A stretch of DNA of 64,000 nucleotides from Hymenobacter monticola (GTDB lineage Bacteria > Bacteroidota > Bacteroidia > Cytophagales > Hymenobacteraceae): NCBI RefSeq assembly GCF_022811645.1, contig NZ_CP094534.1, positions 2,480,001 through 2,544,000 on the forward strand, given 5' to 3'. Made by a program: the position numbers and the translations under genes. The notes beneath the pieces were generated by a model that ran no database searches, was not told the origin of the DNA, and was given only the letters and a program-made list of their open reading frames with translations. The first letter of the stretch is position 1. Each line of letters opens with the position of its first letter. Positions 37,118-45,980 of the stretch are shown one piece after another.

Positions 37118-38260
37118 CTACAGCTGCAAAAACGCTTGGTAGTGCGCCAAATCAACTTCTTTGGCCACCGCCTGGCCCACTTCCTGCAACTGGCTGATGT
37201 ACTTCACCGAGTCCATCTGCTGCACCGTGGCGGGCTCGATGTGCGGCAAACCCAGGGCGTCGAGGCCCTGGCGCGAAAGGTCGGCGTTGTAGCGCAGGTA
37301 AGTGAAGTGCTTGCCCGGCAGCGAGCCCGGGCCGATGTCGCCCTTCAGGTCCATCACCTCCTGGTCGATTTCGCCGCCGTGCAGGCAGCGGCCAAACACG
37401 CGGCAGAGCATGTCTTGCTCGTTCGAGGCCGCGTACATCAGGGCCGAGGGCAGCGAGCTGGCGTTGTAGAGCAGGTTCATCTGGTCGGGGCTGAGGTGGG
37501 CGTTGGCGTCGGCCGCCGCGCCCGTGCCGATGGATACCAGCAGCATCTTGTCTTCGCCGGTGGGCCACTCCAGCCGGTAGGGCTTGAGGGTGGCCATGAG
37601 GAAAAGCTGAAACGCGGGGTTGTTGTACATGGTCACGCCGCCGTCCACGAACACGAATTCTTCCTTGCCCACGGTCACCACCTCGGGCGGGAAGTAGGTG
37701 GGGGCCGCCGTGCTGGCCCGCACCAGCTGCCACAGCGGCAGGCGCAGGTTGCAGTAGTCTTCGGCGCTGTCGTTGAACTTGGCGGCCGGGTTGTTCGAAA
37801 TCGGCCAAGCCGAGTCGGTGCTGGCGTTGCGCAAGATGACCAGTAGGTAGGTTTGCAGGGCCTGGCTGCCCAGCGTGGCTTCCGGCTCGCCGCTGCGCTG
37901 CCGGATGACGTCCTGCAGCTGCTGGGCCAGGGCGCCGTCCTTGTACTTGTTGCGCAGGTAGCGCTGAAACAGCCCCGCTTTGTCGAACATGGCCGGGCCG
38001 CTGGCCAGGTAAAAGCTGCGGATGTCCGTCACGCGCATGCCTAAACTCAGGCAGGTGGCAATGATGGCCCCGGTGCTGGTGCCGGCAATGTAGTCGAAGT
38101 AGTGCGCGAGCACGAAGTCGGGGCCCGCGCCCAGGCGCTCCTGCAGCTGGCGTTCCAGCTCGGCTAGAATTTCCAGGGTGATGGTGCCCCGGATGCCGCC
38201 CCCGTCGAGGGACAGCAGCTTGCGCGGGCCGGTTTTGGCGTTTTTGTCTTGAATGGCCAT
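37118..38260 (-). CDS. Patatin-like phospholipase
   Basis: 380 residues. The patatin active-site elements are complete: oxyanion-hole loop DGGGIRG (19-25), nucleophile GTSTG with Ser62, and the catalytic Asp206 in DGG (FVFVDGGVTMYNNP). No membrane segment or signal peptide. Patatins of this kind (for example CapV in CBASS) degrade the cell's own membrane as immune effectors. It lies 31 nt behind the large ATPase and 68 nt before the TPR gene, inside the operon. An effector role in this operon is inferred. Confidence 0.92.
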   Translation of the reverse strand: MAIQDKNAKTGPRKLLSLDGGGIRGTITLEILAELERQLQERLGAGPDFVLAHYFDYIAGTSTGAIIATCLSLGMRVTDIRSFYLASGPAMFDKAGLFQRYLRNKYKDGALAQQLQDVIRQRSGEPEATLGSQALQTYLLVILRNASTDSAWPISNNPAAKFNDSAEDYCNLRLPLWQLVRASTAAPTYFPPEVVTVGKEEFVFVDGGVTMYNNPAFQLFLMATLKPYRLEWPTGEDKMLLVSIGTGAAADANAHLSPDQMNLLYNASSLPSALMYAASNEQDMLCRVFGRCLHGGEIDQEVMDLKGDIGPGSLPGKHFTYLRYNADLSRQGLDALGLPHIEPATVQQMDSVKYISQLQEVGQAVAKEVDLAHYQAFLQL

Positions 38261-38291
38261 GGGTAAGGAAGTTGGTTGAATAGTGGGAGAC

Positions 38292-41200
38292 TTAGTCGTA
38301 TTCGGCCGGGCGCGTCAGCTCGGCTTCGTCGTACTCGCGCCAGCCGTTGTTGGGGCGGTGGTCGTTGAGGTGCGCGATGCCGACCAGGATGGTGTTGTAA
38401 TAGATTTGCCGGGAGCGAGCGGACGTGTAATCCGGAATTTGCTCCTTGGCACTGCCGGGGATATTGGTGAGGCCGTAGCCCCGGCACACCGCCATCAGCC
38501 AGTCGCTGGTGTTGGTAGCGCTCAGGATTTCATTATAGCCCAGCACCGACAAAAACAGGTTTTCGAAATACCACCCCACCGCCCCGACATCACCCATGGT
38601 CCAGTACGACAAGGTGATGACAATGGCAGGGGTCGAGAAGTCGCTGCGGCTTGCTTGTTTGCTGCTGGCCGCATTGTATTCCTGCTCGAGGGCCGTCAGC
38701 CTATCGAAGGCCTTGCTTCGGCGGTCGTTGATAAGCATGGCTTGCTCGCCGGCGCGCAGTTTGGTGGCCATTTCCAGCGGTTCGCCCAGCGCGTGGGCAA
38801 TGTCGAAGGCTTCATCCAGCCGGCCCTCGCGGGCCACCGCCGCGGCCAAATCGGAAAAGGCGATTTGCAGCGGGAGCTCAAACTGGGTATGCGAAAATTT
38901 GGCCAGCGCCGGTTTCATGCGCGCGGCCAGCTGGTGCGTAGCCACGCTGTCCTGCAGGCGGCTATGGTTTTGAAGTGCCGACTCAATGCTGAGCAGCAAT
39001 TCGTTGCGCTGCCGGCGGTCGCTGTCGGCGGCCGTGCCCACCCGGGCAATGGCCCGCATCCAGGCCAGGTTCGGCACATACTCGGCGGGGCGGGCCAGGG
39101 CTTCGATGTAGAGCGACCGGGTGCGGGTGGCGGAAAACCGGTCAGGAAAGGCCGCCTCCACAAAAGCCAGGCTGTCGAGGAATTGCAGCGCCACCTTATC
39201 GTGCTGGCGGGCCGCCCGCGTTAGCTCGTAGTGAAAAAACGCATCGAACGGGCAGGTGTAGTAGGTCTCAAAATTGAGGGTTTTGGGACGGATGGGCAGC
39301 CGCAGAAACGTGAGCGGGTTTTGGAAACCCATGGAAGCCTGCGTGGTGCCCGTGGTGCGCGGCAGCTGCTGCGGCAGGCCCAGGTTCCATTGCCGCGAGT
39401 TGATGACTTGTGGGGTGTGGGCCGAACTGCGTTCGTAGAGCGCGGCCTTGCCCTTCGGGTGCAGTGGAAGGTGCCGCCCCAGTTCCTCGAACGAAGCGCT
39501 GAACCTGCGGAATGCCACCCGGGCCCGCGAGGTATCGTGCCGAATTTCAGCCAGGTACACACCGTGCATCTTGGCCAGAAATGCCTCCAGAAAGTTCTGG
39601 TTGCGCTTGATGTAATAGCCTTCCGGGATGGCGTTGGCCAGGTCGTGGTCCTCGGTTTCGACGAAGATGGACTCTCGCCGGGCCACGTCCGGCACCGATT
39701 TCAACAGGGCGTTCCAGGCCACGTCGCGCGTGGCAACGGGCAGGGCAAAGCTGACCCGGTCGCCGCTGAGGTAGCCCGGCTCGTAGCCCGTGGCGCGGGC
39801 TTGCTTTTGGTAATCGGCGTTGCGGTCGCCGGCCGATTGATTGGCGTCGAAAATGTCCTGCGTCGGCTGCACGCTGAGCAGGCTGTACACCAGGCAGGCG
39901 TAAAGCTCGTTGAAAGAAAACCCGCCCGGCCGGGCGCAAGCGGCCAGGATGTCGTGCAGATTGCCCGGCGTCAGCCGCTGGTATTTCACCAGATAGGGCA
40001 GCAGGGCAATGCCGCTGCTGACGTCAATAAAGTCGGCTTTTTGCTGCGCCATCACCGCCAGGCACTTACGCATCGACTGCGTGCTGTCGAGGGCGGCAAA
40101 GACGATGGCCGCCATGGGGTAGCCCCCGCTGTTGGTGGTTTGGCCGGTGCGGTAGTTCGAGACGGTGGGCGGAAAGAAATGCTGAAACACCTGCTTCTGC
40201 GGGCCAAACGGGCTCAGGCGGCCAAGAAAAGCCAGGCTATCGGAGCGAAACTTCCCCTGGGCCAGCAACACGCGCAGGCAAAAAGCCAAATCAACCGGGT
40301 TGGGCGCCGGACCCGTGGTATCGGCTATTTCCCGCTGCAGGTGCGTGCGCAGGTACTGCAGCCGGCGCTGCTGGTCGTATCGGAAGCCGCGTTCTTCGGC
40401 CGAGTCGGTGTAAACTTTGGGGTGCTGTGCCTGCTGCTTCAGGTAGTAGGCAAAGGCCATGACGGTGCGCGCCGTGAGCACGGCATTGCGCCAGCGCGTT
40501 TTGCTGCGGGTCTTGGGCGTTTCGCCAGAAGCCGACGGCTTCGCCAGGGACCTCTCCAGCCGGGCATTCAGGTCCTTGAGTATTGGCCTGATTTGCGGAT
40601 TTTCTGCCCCCACCGAATCGTACGACATGTTGTCGACGCAGGCGTACATGCTCAGCTCGATGTTCAGGGCCAGCGTGTCGTTGGACAGCGCGTTGAGCAG
40701 CGGCTTAAACTGGTAATCTTCCGGCCGGTCCTTGCTTAGCCAGGGCCGGTACATGTGGTGGCTGACCCGGTCGGCGTTCAATATGAAACGGGCCCGGTCC
40801 GCAATGTCGACAAAAGACGATTGAAAATCTGGATTCTCAAGGCCTTCCCGCACGATGGAATAGGCCACGTAGTCGCTCTGCACCGTCCGGAAGTGCCAGG
40901 CTTGCCGGCCCAGCCAGCCCAGCAGGGCCAGCACCAGCACGGCTGCCGCCAGCCGCCACGGCCCGTAGCGCGCTACCACCAGCGTGAAGCGCAGCCGCCG
41001 CTTGCTGGCGGCCAGAAAGCGCGTCAGCACGTTGTTTTCGGCCGCCATTTGTGCGGGCGTTGTCGCGCCCTCGGTGCCGGCATTGAGGTAGTAGGCCAGC
41101 CAGTTGGCCAGCCCTTTTTTGCCGGCGTGCCACTGCGAAAAGAACGTGTACAGGCCAATGGGCAGCAAAAAGTCCTTGCTTTCGGCGTTTTCCTGCCAGC

Positions 41201-42689
41201 GGCTGCTCTGCTGCATCAGGTTCTGGGCAATGCGCACGTCGGTGGCTTCGTTGCGCGCCCATTCGGCCAGGTGGCCCCAGTTCCGAATCAGGCTCTCGTG
41301 GCTGATGTCAAGCACGGTGTCGGGCGGAAGCACGGCGTGGCCGTCGCCGGCCGGGCCCAGAAACGGGGAAAGGAACGTGGTTCCCTCTTCCCGGAACGGG
41401 CGCAAGATGCGGCACACCACCGGCCAGGGCAGGGCCTCATCGGCCAGGATGGCCGTGATTTGGGCGCCGGTCAGGCGGTTGCGCACCACGCGCTTGCCGT
41501 CGGTGCGCGTCAGCACCCGAAAGGTTTGCTCAATGACCCGCTGGGCCGTGCCCGGCGGCAGCGGCGGCGAGAATTCGCGGTTGTAGAGGTCGTTGGCGTC
41601 GGCGAAAAGCTGGTTGGCGTGGGCATCGAGCACGTTGCGCAGCCCCGGGTTATCCAGCAAAAACGCCCGCTGCGGCTCGGTGAGCGTGGCGCGCCACTGC
41701 GCAAACCGCGCCTGGTTTTCGGGCGGCAGCTCGTCGGCCAGCCCGCCCACCATGGCGTAGTGCAGCAGGTCCATCTCCTCGCGGCCCTGGTCGGCGGCCA
41801 GCCAGATGCGGCGCAGCGCGTGCTGCAGCACCGGCAGCTGGTCCTGGCCCTGGCCGATGTCGTAGAGCAAGCGCTGCACCAGCCGCTCGCTGATGCGGTT
41901 GCCGCTGAGCAGCGCCGGCTCCCGGATGACCTCCAGGAATTCTTGGCGCAGCAGCCGGGGCACAAAGTACTGGCTGGCGCCCACCTGTTCAATCAGCCCC
42001 CGAAATTCGGCGCACTGCCCCACAAAGTCGGAGCGCATGGTGCACACTATGTAAATGGGCAGGTTTTGGGCCTGGGCCAGCCGGGTGGTTTCCAGCAGCA
42101 GGTTCACCACGGTTTGGGCGGCGGTGTTGGGCTGGTCGCCGTCGTAGTTTTCGGGGTTGGTGAAGAACTCTTCAAACTGGTCCACCACCAGCAGCAGGTT
42201 GGCGGCCTGCCGTTGCTGCTGGCGCTGCTCGGCGGTCGTGGAGCCTTCGGCCGGCGCGTCGGGCAGATGCAAATCCGAGGCCTGGTAAAGCTGTACCAGC
42301 GCCGAAAACCCGCGTTCCAGCTCCGTCTCCACCGAGCCGGCGCTGGGCAGCCGCAGGGCCGAAGCCACGGCCTGAGCCAGGTTGCGCAAGGGGCTGCGCT
42401 CGGGGCGGAAGGTAGCCACGGCCCAGTTACTGTAGCGGGCCCGCATGAAGCCCGCCCGCACCTCGGGCAGCATGCCGGCAAACACCAGCGACGACTTGCC
42501 ATCGCCCGAGGCGCCGGTTATCATCACAAACCGCTGCTCCACCAGCAGGGCCAGGCACTTGGCCACGTGGCTTTCGCGGCCGCGGAAGTAGATGGCCTCG
42601 TCCTCCGTAAAAGTGCGCAGGCCGGCGTAGGGGCAAATAGGCTCATCAAGCCCCAGCAATGCCGCCGCGGAAGTATCAAAAGCTTCCAT
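38292..42689 (-). CDS. nSTAND1-type ATPase with membrane segment
   Basis: 1465 residues. The NTPase begins CPYAGLRTFTEDEAIYFRGRE (residues 19-39, typical nSTAND1 opening). Walker A is GASGDGKSS at 59-67, Walker B LLLVVDQFEEF (165-175), and the winged-helix end is marked by DISHESLIRNW at 461-471. A single membrane helix lies at about 576-595 (YGPWRLAAAVLVLALLG). The remaining 865 residues are mostly helical and unfamiliar. STAND ATPases act as NTP-switched sensors and scaffolds. The start abuts the stop of the TIR gene (no gap), so coupling is tight. Confidence 0.9.
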   Translation of the reverse strand: MEAFDTSAAALLGLDEPICPYAGLRTFTEDEAIYFRGRESHVAKCLALLVEQRFVMITGASGDGKSSLVFAGMLPEVRAGFMRARYSNWAVATFRPERSPLRNLAQAVASALRLPSAGSVETELERGFSALVQLYQASDLHLPDAPAEGSTTAEQRQQQRQAANLLLVVDQFEEFFTNPENYDGDQPNTAAQTVVNLLLETTRLAQAQNLPIYIVCTMRSDFVGQCAEFRGLIEQVGASQYFVPRLLRQEFLEVIREPALLSGNRISERLVQRLLYDIGQGQDQLPVLQHALRRIWLAADQGREEMDLLHYAMVGGLADELPPENQARFAQWRATLTEPQRAFLLDNPGLRNVLDAHANQLFADANDLYNREFSPPLPPGTAQRVIEQTFRVLTRTDGKRVVRNRLTGAQITAILADEALPWPVVCRILRPFREEGTTFLSPFLGPAGDGHAVLPPDTVLDISHESLIRNWGHLAEWARNEATDVRIAQNLMQQSSRWQENAESKDFLLPIGLYTFFSQWHAGKKGLANWLAYYLNAGTEGATTPAQMAAENNVLTRFLAASKRRLRFTLVVARYGPWRLAAAVLVLALLGWLGRQAWHFRTVQSDYVAYSIVREGLENPDFQSSFVDIADRARFILNADRVSHHMYRPWLSKDRPEDYQFKPLLNALSNDTLALNIELSMYACVDNMSYDSVGAENPQIRPILKDLNARLERSLAKPSASGETPKTRSKTRWRNAVLTARTVMAFAYYLKQQAQHPKVYTDSAEERGFRYDQQRRLQYLRTHLQREIADTTGPAPNPVDLAFCLRVLLAQGKFRSDSLAFLGRLSPFGPQKQVFQHFFPPTVSNYRTGQTTNSGGYPMAAIVFAALDSTQSMRKCLAVMAQQKADFIDVSSGIALLPYLVKYQRLTPGNLHDILAACARPGGFSFNELYACLVYSLLSVQPTQDIFDANQSAGDRNADYQKQARATGYEPGYLSGDRVSFALPVATRDVAWNALLKSVPDVARRESIFVETEDHDLANAIPEGYYIKRNQNFLEAFLAKMHGVYLAEIRHDTSRARVAFRRFSASFEELGRHLPLHPKGKAALYERSSAHTPQVINSRQWNLGLPQQLPRTTGTTQASMGFQNPLTFLRLPIRPKTLNFETYYTCPFDAFFHYELTRAARQHDKVALQFLDSLAFVEAAFPDRFSATRTRSLYIEALARPAEYVPNLAWMRAIARVGTAADSDRRQRNELLLSIESALQNHSRLQDSVATHQLAARMKPALAKFSHTQFELPLQIAFSDLAAAVAREGRLDEAFDIAHALGEPLEMATKLRAGEQAMLINDRRSKAFDRLTALEQEYNAASSKQASRSDFSTPAIVITLSYWTMGDVGAVGWYFENLFLSVLGYNEILSATNTSDWLMAVCRGYGLTNIPGSAKEQIPDYTSARSRQIYYNTILVGIAHLNDHRPNNGWREYDEAELTRPAEYD

Positions 42690-44297
42690 CTAAGCGGGCG
42701 TGTTGAGTCGCTGAAACACCCGCTGTACTTCCTCGCTCACGCCCTGGTGGGGCTGGATGCGCGAAATCACCTTCGGGGCCTTGAAGCTGTGCAGGCTGTT
42801 GTGCTCAGGGTCGTCTTCGCCCAAAAACAGGATGGGCGTGGGGGAAGCCGCGCCGCCCACCAGCTGCCATACCTGCTTCACAAAAGGCAGGGCCCATTCG
42901 GCGCTGTGCTTGAAATACACCACGGCCAGCTTGCTCTTGGGAATGGCATTCACCGTTTTCTCTTTATAAACCTCGGCGCTGTCGGGCTTGATGGTGAGCA
43001 TGTCCAGCGTAAACGCCTCGCCCAGCTGGTCGGTAATTACATCGGCCTCGTTGCTGTCCAGCGCGTTGAACACGAAGCAAATGTCCGTGTCTTTCTCTAA
43101 GGTTTTGGGCGGCGGAGCGGCTTGTACCAGCATATTGCGCAGGTCTTCCACCACTTGCTGGGCATTGGTGGCGTTGCTGAAGGTGCACTGTGCCGTAAGC
43201 TCGTTGCGAATCTTGCTCACAAAGGCCTGCTGGTCGGCGTTGATGTCAGTGCCTGGGTCGGGGCTGAACCACACAAACTGCCGGAAAGTGGGCCGCCGGG
43301 CGGCTTCCAGCCGGGCCTGTTCGTAAGCGTATTTGGGCAGCGAGTTGGATTCGTCGTCATCGAAGCGCCGGCCAAAATCGTTGCCCAGCAGGTGCAGCGA
43401 GCAGGCCGCCTCGGCCAGCCCCTCCTGGGTGCGGCGCCGGAACTCGTCCTCGTCGGTGGGGCAGTCGGTGGCGGGCACCACCCGCAGGCCGGCCTTGGCG
43501 CACACCAGCGCCAGCTCCTCGCGCCGCGCCTTGAGCTTGCTCGACGTGGCCCAGGCCAGAAACACCACCGGGCCGGCGGGCGCTGCCACGGCGGGTGCCG
43601 CAGGCGCAGCGGGCGCCAGGCTGGCGGCCCACGCCGCCGGGGGCAGGGTAGCGGCCGGGGCCGGGCTGGTTTGCTGCCCCGCCACGGCCGGGCCCGCCGG
43701 TTGCGACTTGGCCGCGGCCGCCGTCACCAGTTCCTTGATGGCATTGGCTACCTTGTTCACCTGGTCATCGTAACGTCGCCCCACTTCCGGAGCATCGGCA
43801 ACGCGCAACGGCCGGTTCACGCCAACCTCCGGCGACGGGTACACGAAGTCGATGGAGCGTAGCTGCCCGCCCAGGGTTTGCTCCAGCAGCTGCTGGTCCT
43901 GCGGGTCGAGGTTGTGCAGGCGCAAGGGGAGGATGCGGCTGGCCACCCCGCCGCCTGGCAAGCTCAGGTTCAGGCCCAAGCGGTCGGCGCTGGCCTTGTG
44001 CAGAAAAGGCAGGAACTCGCTCTGCCAGGAATACCGCTCGGGGTCGCAGTACGTCATCGACACCAGCGGCAGCAGAATCACGGAGCTAAGCACGCGGTGG
44101 TCGAGACTGGCTTGCACCAGGTGCGTGTCGCCAAGGCCATCGCGCGGGTCCTTGTCGTAATATATGCTCAGCGGTTGCTTGATGATGGTGCGCAGCTCGT
44201 TTTGCAGCCGGGTGATGAACTCGGCCATCCACTCACTATCGTTGTGCCGGTAGCTGATGAAGATGTCGTATTCGTAGTCGGGAAGCAGGGCCGCCAT
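42690..44297 (-). CDS. Triple TIR-like domain protein
   Basis: 535 residues from the ATG at 44297 (MAALLPDYEYDIFISYRH; a longer start at 44336 adds 13 residues). Module 1 (about 8-150): TIR with YDIFISYRHNDSEW and YSWQSEFLPFL, whose Glu is a candidate catalytic residue. A Pro/Ala-rich linker (about 195-245) follows. Module 2 (about 246-370): TIR-like (VVFLAWATSSKLKARREEL, LHLLGNDFGRRFDDD). Module 3 (about 400-535): a third fold of the same kind (DICFVFNALDSNEADVI, LAVVYFKHSAEWALPF). The first module is the best NADase candidate; the others may be degenerate sensors. First large gene of the operon. Confidence 0.82.
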   Translation of the reverse strand: MAALLPDYEYDIFISYRHNDSEWMAEFITRLQNELRTIIKQPLSIYYDKDPRDGLGDTHLVQASLDHRVLSSVILLPLVSMTYCDPERYSWQSEFLPFLHKASADRLGLNLSLPGGGVASRILPLRLHNLDPQDQQLLEQTLGGQLRSIDFVYPSPEVGVNRPLRVADAPEVGRRYDDQVNKVANAIKELVTAAAAKSQPAGPAVAGQQTSPAPAATLPPAAWAASLAPAAPAAPAVAAPAGPVVFLAWATSSKLKARREELALVCAKAGLRVVPATDCPTDEDEFRRRTQEGLAEAACSLHLLGNDFGRRFDDDESNSLPKYAYEQARLEAARRPTFRQFVWFSPDPGTDINADQQAFVSKIRNELTAQCTFSNATNAQQVVEDLRNMLVQAAPPPKTLEKDTDICFVFNALDSNEADVITDQLGEAFTLDMLTIKPDSAEVYKEKTVNAIPKSKLAVVYFKHSAEWALPFVKQVWQLVGGAASPTPILFLGEDDPEHNSLHSFKAPKVISRIQPHQGVSEEVQRVFQRLNTPA

Positions 44298-44399
44298 AAG
44301 GGAAAGGAGTGGGTAGAAGTAGCTCGCCGGCCGCAATTTATCCCGAAAAGCGCAATAGATTTTTGCGCTAAACGCCGCTTGCGCGCCTCAATTATTGCT

Positions 44400-44840
44400 T
44401 TATAAAAAGCGTTTTTGCAAGCGCAGGGAAAGGAGCCCAGCAGCCGTTCCTGTTAGCTGGCGCTGTTGCTCTTCCGGCCCCACCGGCCCGGACTTGTCCG
44501 GGTAGGTGACCAAAGCCGCGGGTGCCGCTCCCAACAACGACACCTGCGGCACCTTCCCGACTTTGCGCGGGTAGAGCGGCGCCGTTATCCAATTGCTGCT
44601 TCGCGAGTCTGTTGCCACGCTGCGGCCCAGGGCCGCCATAACCTGCCCCAACGCCGCATCGGCGGCCGAAGGAAGCTCTGCCGAGGCCCCAATTGCTAGC
44701 CACACAAAGTCGCAGGGCCTGATTTCCAAGCCACCGGGTAGCGCCTCAACGGAGGCGGTATCGGCAGTGGTAGCTAGCCTGACGGCATTGCGATTTTCAA
44801 ATTTGAGTTGCAGCGCATCGGCGGTAGAAGTCGGCAGCAT
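44400..44840 (-). CDS. Hypothetical protein heading the TIR/STAND operon
   Basis: 146 residues, start at 44840. No signal peptide or known motif; the central part reads LEIRPCDFVWLAIGASAELP and the C-terminus ends QLTGTAAGLLSLRLQKRFL. Composition and codon use fit the neighbours. It is on the same strand as the TIR/STAND genes, with a 102-nt gap, so it may be the first gene of that operon. Function unknown. Confidence 0.6.
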   Translation of the reverse strand: MLPTSTADALQLKFENRNAVRLATTADTASVEALPGGLEIRPCDFVWLAIGASAELPSAADAALGQVMAALGRSVATDSRSSNWITAPLYPRKVGKVPQVSLLGAAPAALVTYPDKSGPVGPEEQQRQLTGTAAGLLSLRLQKRFL

Positions 44841-45237
44841 AGTAGAAATGCACTGATTTTGAAGGGCGAAGACACAAGGTTACACAGTATTTGCCGATTT
44901 AGTATAATTTATTAATGGTTTTTTCAAACCAATTTAACAGCGCGTCAGCATTGAAACGTTGATGCCATTTTGGATGAGCTTGTAAGACCAAGTATTGGTT
45001 TTGATGCGTTCAGCAACCGGCTGGCAGCTGTTCCGAGGCACAACTGGCAGAAGGTGCCGAACCTGCGCAGGCTTCTTGTGCTCGGTCAGATATCATTCGG
45101 CAGCAACACATCTGCAAGGCCCAAATCAGGTCGTGCATTTTGGCCGCATATCCGGGCCGCGCTGGAAGTAGCTTTTCACGACCGATACAGCCAATGCCCA
45201 GGCGAGGCCTGCGGCGGAACAAAACATTTTAAACGCA
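44841..45237. other. Operon upstream region without a recognisable gene
   Basis: About 400 bases between the operon and the ssrA terminator. 44880-44940 is AT-rich (TTTAGTATAATTTATTAATGG on the plus strand) and is the best place for the operon promoter, though no exact TAnnTTTG is visible. The remainder (44950-45237) is GC-richer, crossed by open frames without coding features. Confidence 0.5.
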
Positions 45238-45272
45238 AAAAAGCCCCAAATCAGGCGATTCGAGGCTTTTAA
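45238..45272 (-). terminator. ssrA terminator
   Basis: On the minus strand AAAAGCC pairs with GGCTTTT, with an inner CGAATC/GATTTG stem, followed by a T run. It starts 21 nt after the 3' end of ssrA. Confidence 0.75.
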
Positions 45273-45292
45273 TTGAATTCTGCCAGGCAGAA

Positions 45293-45663
45293 GGTGGAGA
45301 TGCAGGGATTCGAACCCTGGTCCAGACAAGGAAATCAACGTGCTTTCTACGTGCGTATCCAGACTTGAATTTTCGAGGAATCTCAGGCGTCAGTCAGGCC
45401 CTTGAGCTTCCCTTAGCTGCAGTTGGGTTTCGCCCCCGCATCACAGCTCTGCGAAGGCTATTTTCTACTTACGACGCTCCGAACTCCCAGGTGTAGAAAC
45501 TTACCCGGGCGGAACGATGACGTTACCTAATTCTAAACTAGGCAGCCATGGCGTACGAATAGTCGCCGGTTGTTTTTCGATAGATTTTTTGACAGGAGAG
45601 CTTCCATCAACTCCTGGCACGCTTACCCGCAATTTGCGCAAGCTGTCAATTCCGGTCATCCCC
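45293..45663 (-). ncRNA. ssrA: Transfer-messenger RNA (tmRNA)
   Basis: The 5' end on the minus strand is GGGGATG (45663-45657), which pairs with CATCTCC near 45296-45302 to form the tRNA-like acceptor stem; the T arm GGTTCGAATCC is at about 45308-45318. The region 45541-45567 reads GDYSYAMAA followed by TAG (45538-45540), a 9-residue tag of the length and C-terminal form seen in this phylum, where the tag often ends AxAA. Alternative upstream resume points cannot be excluded. tmRNA rescues stalled ribosomes and tags the incomplete proteins for proteolysis. Confidence 0.93.
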
Positions 45664-45781
45664 AAATGGTAAAGAACGAGTTCCGCCGAAGCAGGCCGCG
45701 AAGGTACGCGGTTCGGGATAGAAACGCCAGGGGAGGAGGGAAGGTTTCTTTTTTCGCCCCTGTATTTGCCCTGCTTATACC

Positions 45782-45921
45782 TGTCATCCTGAGCGCCGCG
45801 AAGGACCTTATCACGGCTGAACGATGGGCGGCGACTCTCTTGTTGATGAGAAAAGCAGGTTGGATTTCTACTGCAAACTGTGCCAGCGTAATAAGGTCTT
45901 TCGCTGCGCTCAAGATGACAG
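45782..45921. repeat. Inverted repeat, family D
   Basis: 34-nt arms at 45782-45815 and 45888-45921 are imperfect reverse complements with core CATCCTGAGCGCCGCGAAGG. A related element is at 51533-51627; the arm resembles the family C repeat at 19243. Confidence 0.8.
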
Positions 45922-45960
45922 ATGGGGTCCAAACTGCTTCCAAAGCCGCCCATTTCTGGG

Positions 45961-45968
45961 TAACTTTG
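45961..45968 (+). promoter_or_regulatory. -7 box of dnaX
   Basis: TAACTTTG, an exact TAnnTTTG match, 12 nt upstream of the dnaX ATG, so a short or nearly leaderless transcript is predicted. Confidence 0.5.
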
Positions 45969-45980
45969 TAGACAGAACTT

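Noticed and set aside
39231..43100. 502- and 781-codon plus-strand frames opposite the STAND gene
   Set aside because: Both mirror the coding strand of an ATPase with clear Walker motifs; His/Gly/Gln-rich shadow composition.
44970..45272. 100-codon plus-strand frame upstream of the conflict operon
   Set aside because: It runs into the ssrA terminator and has no coding character.
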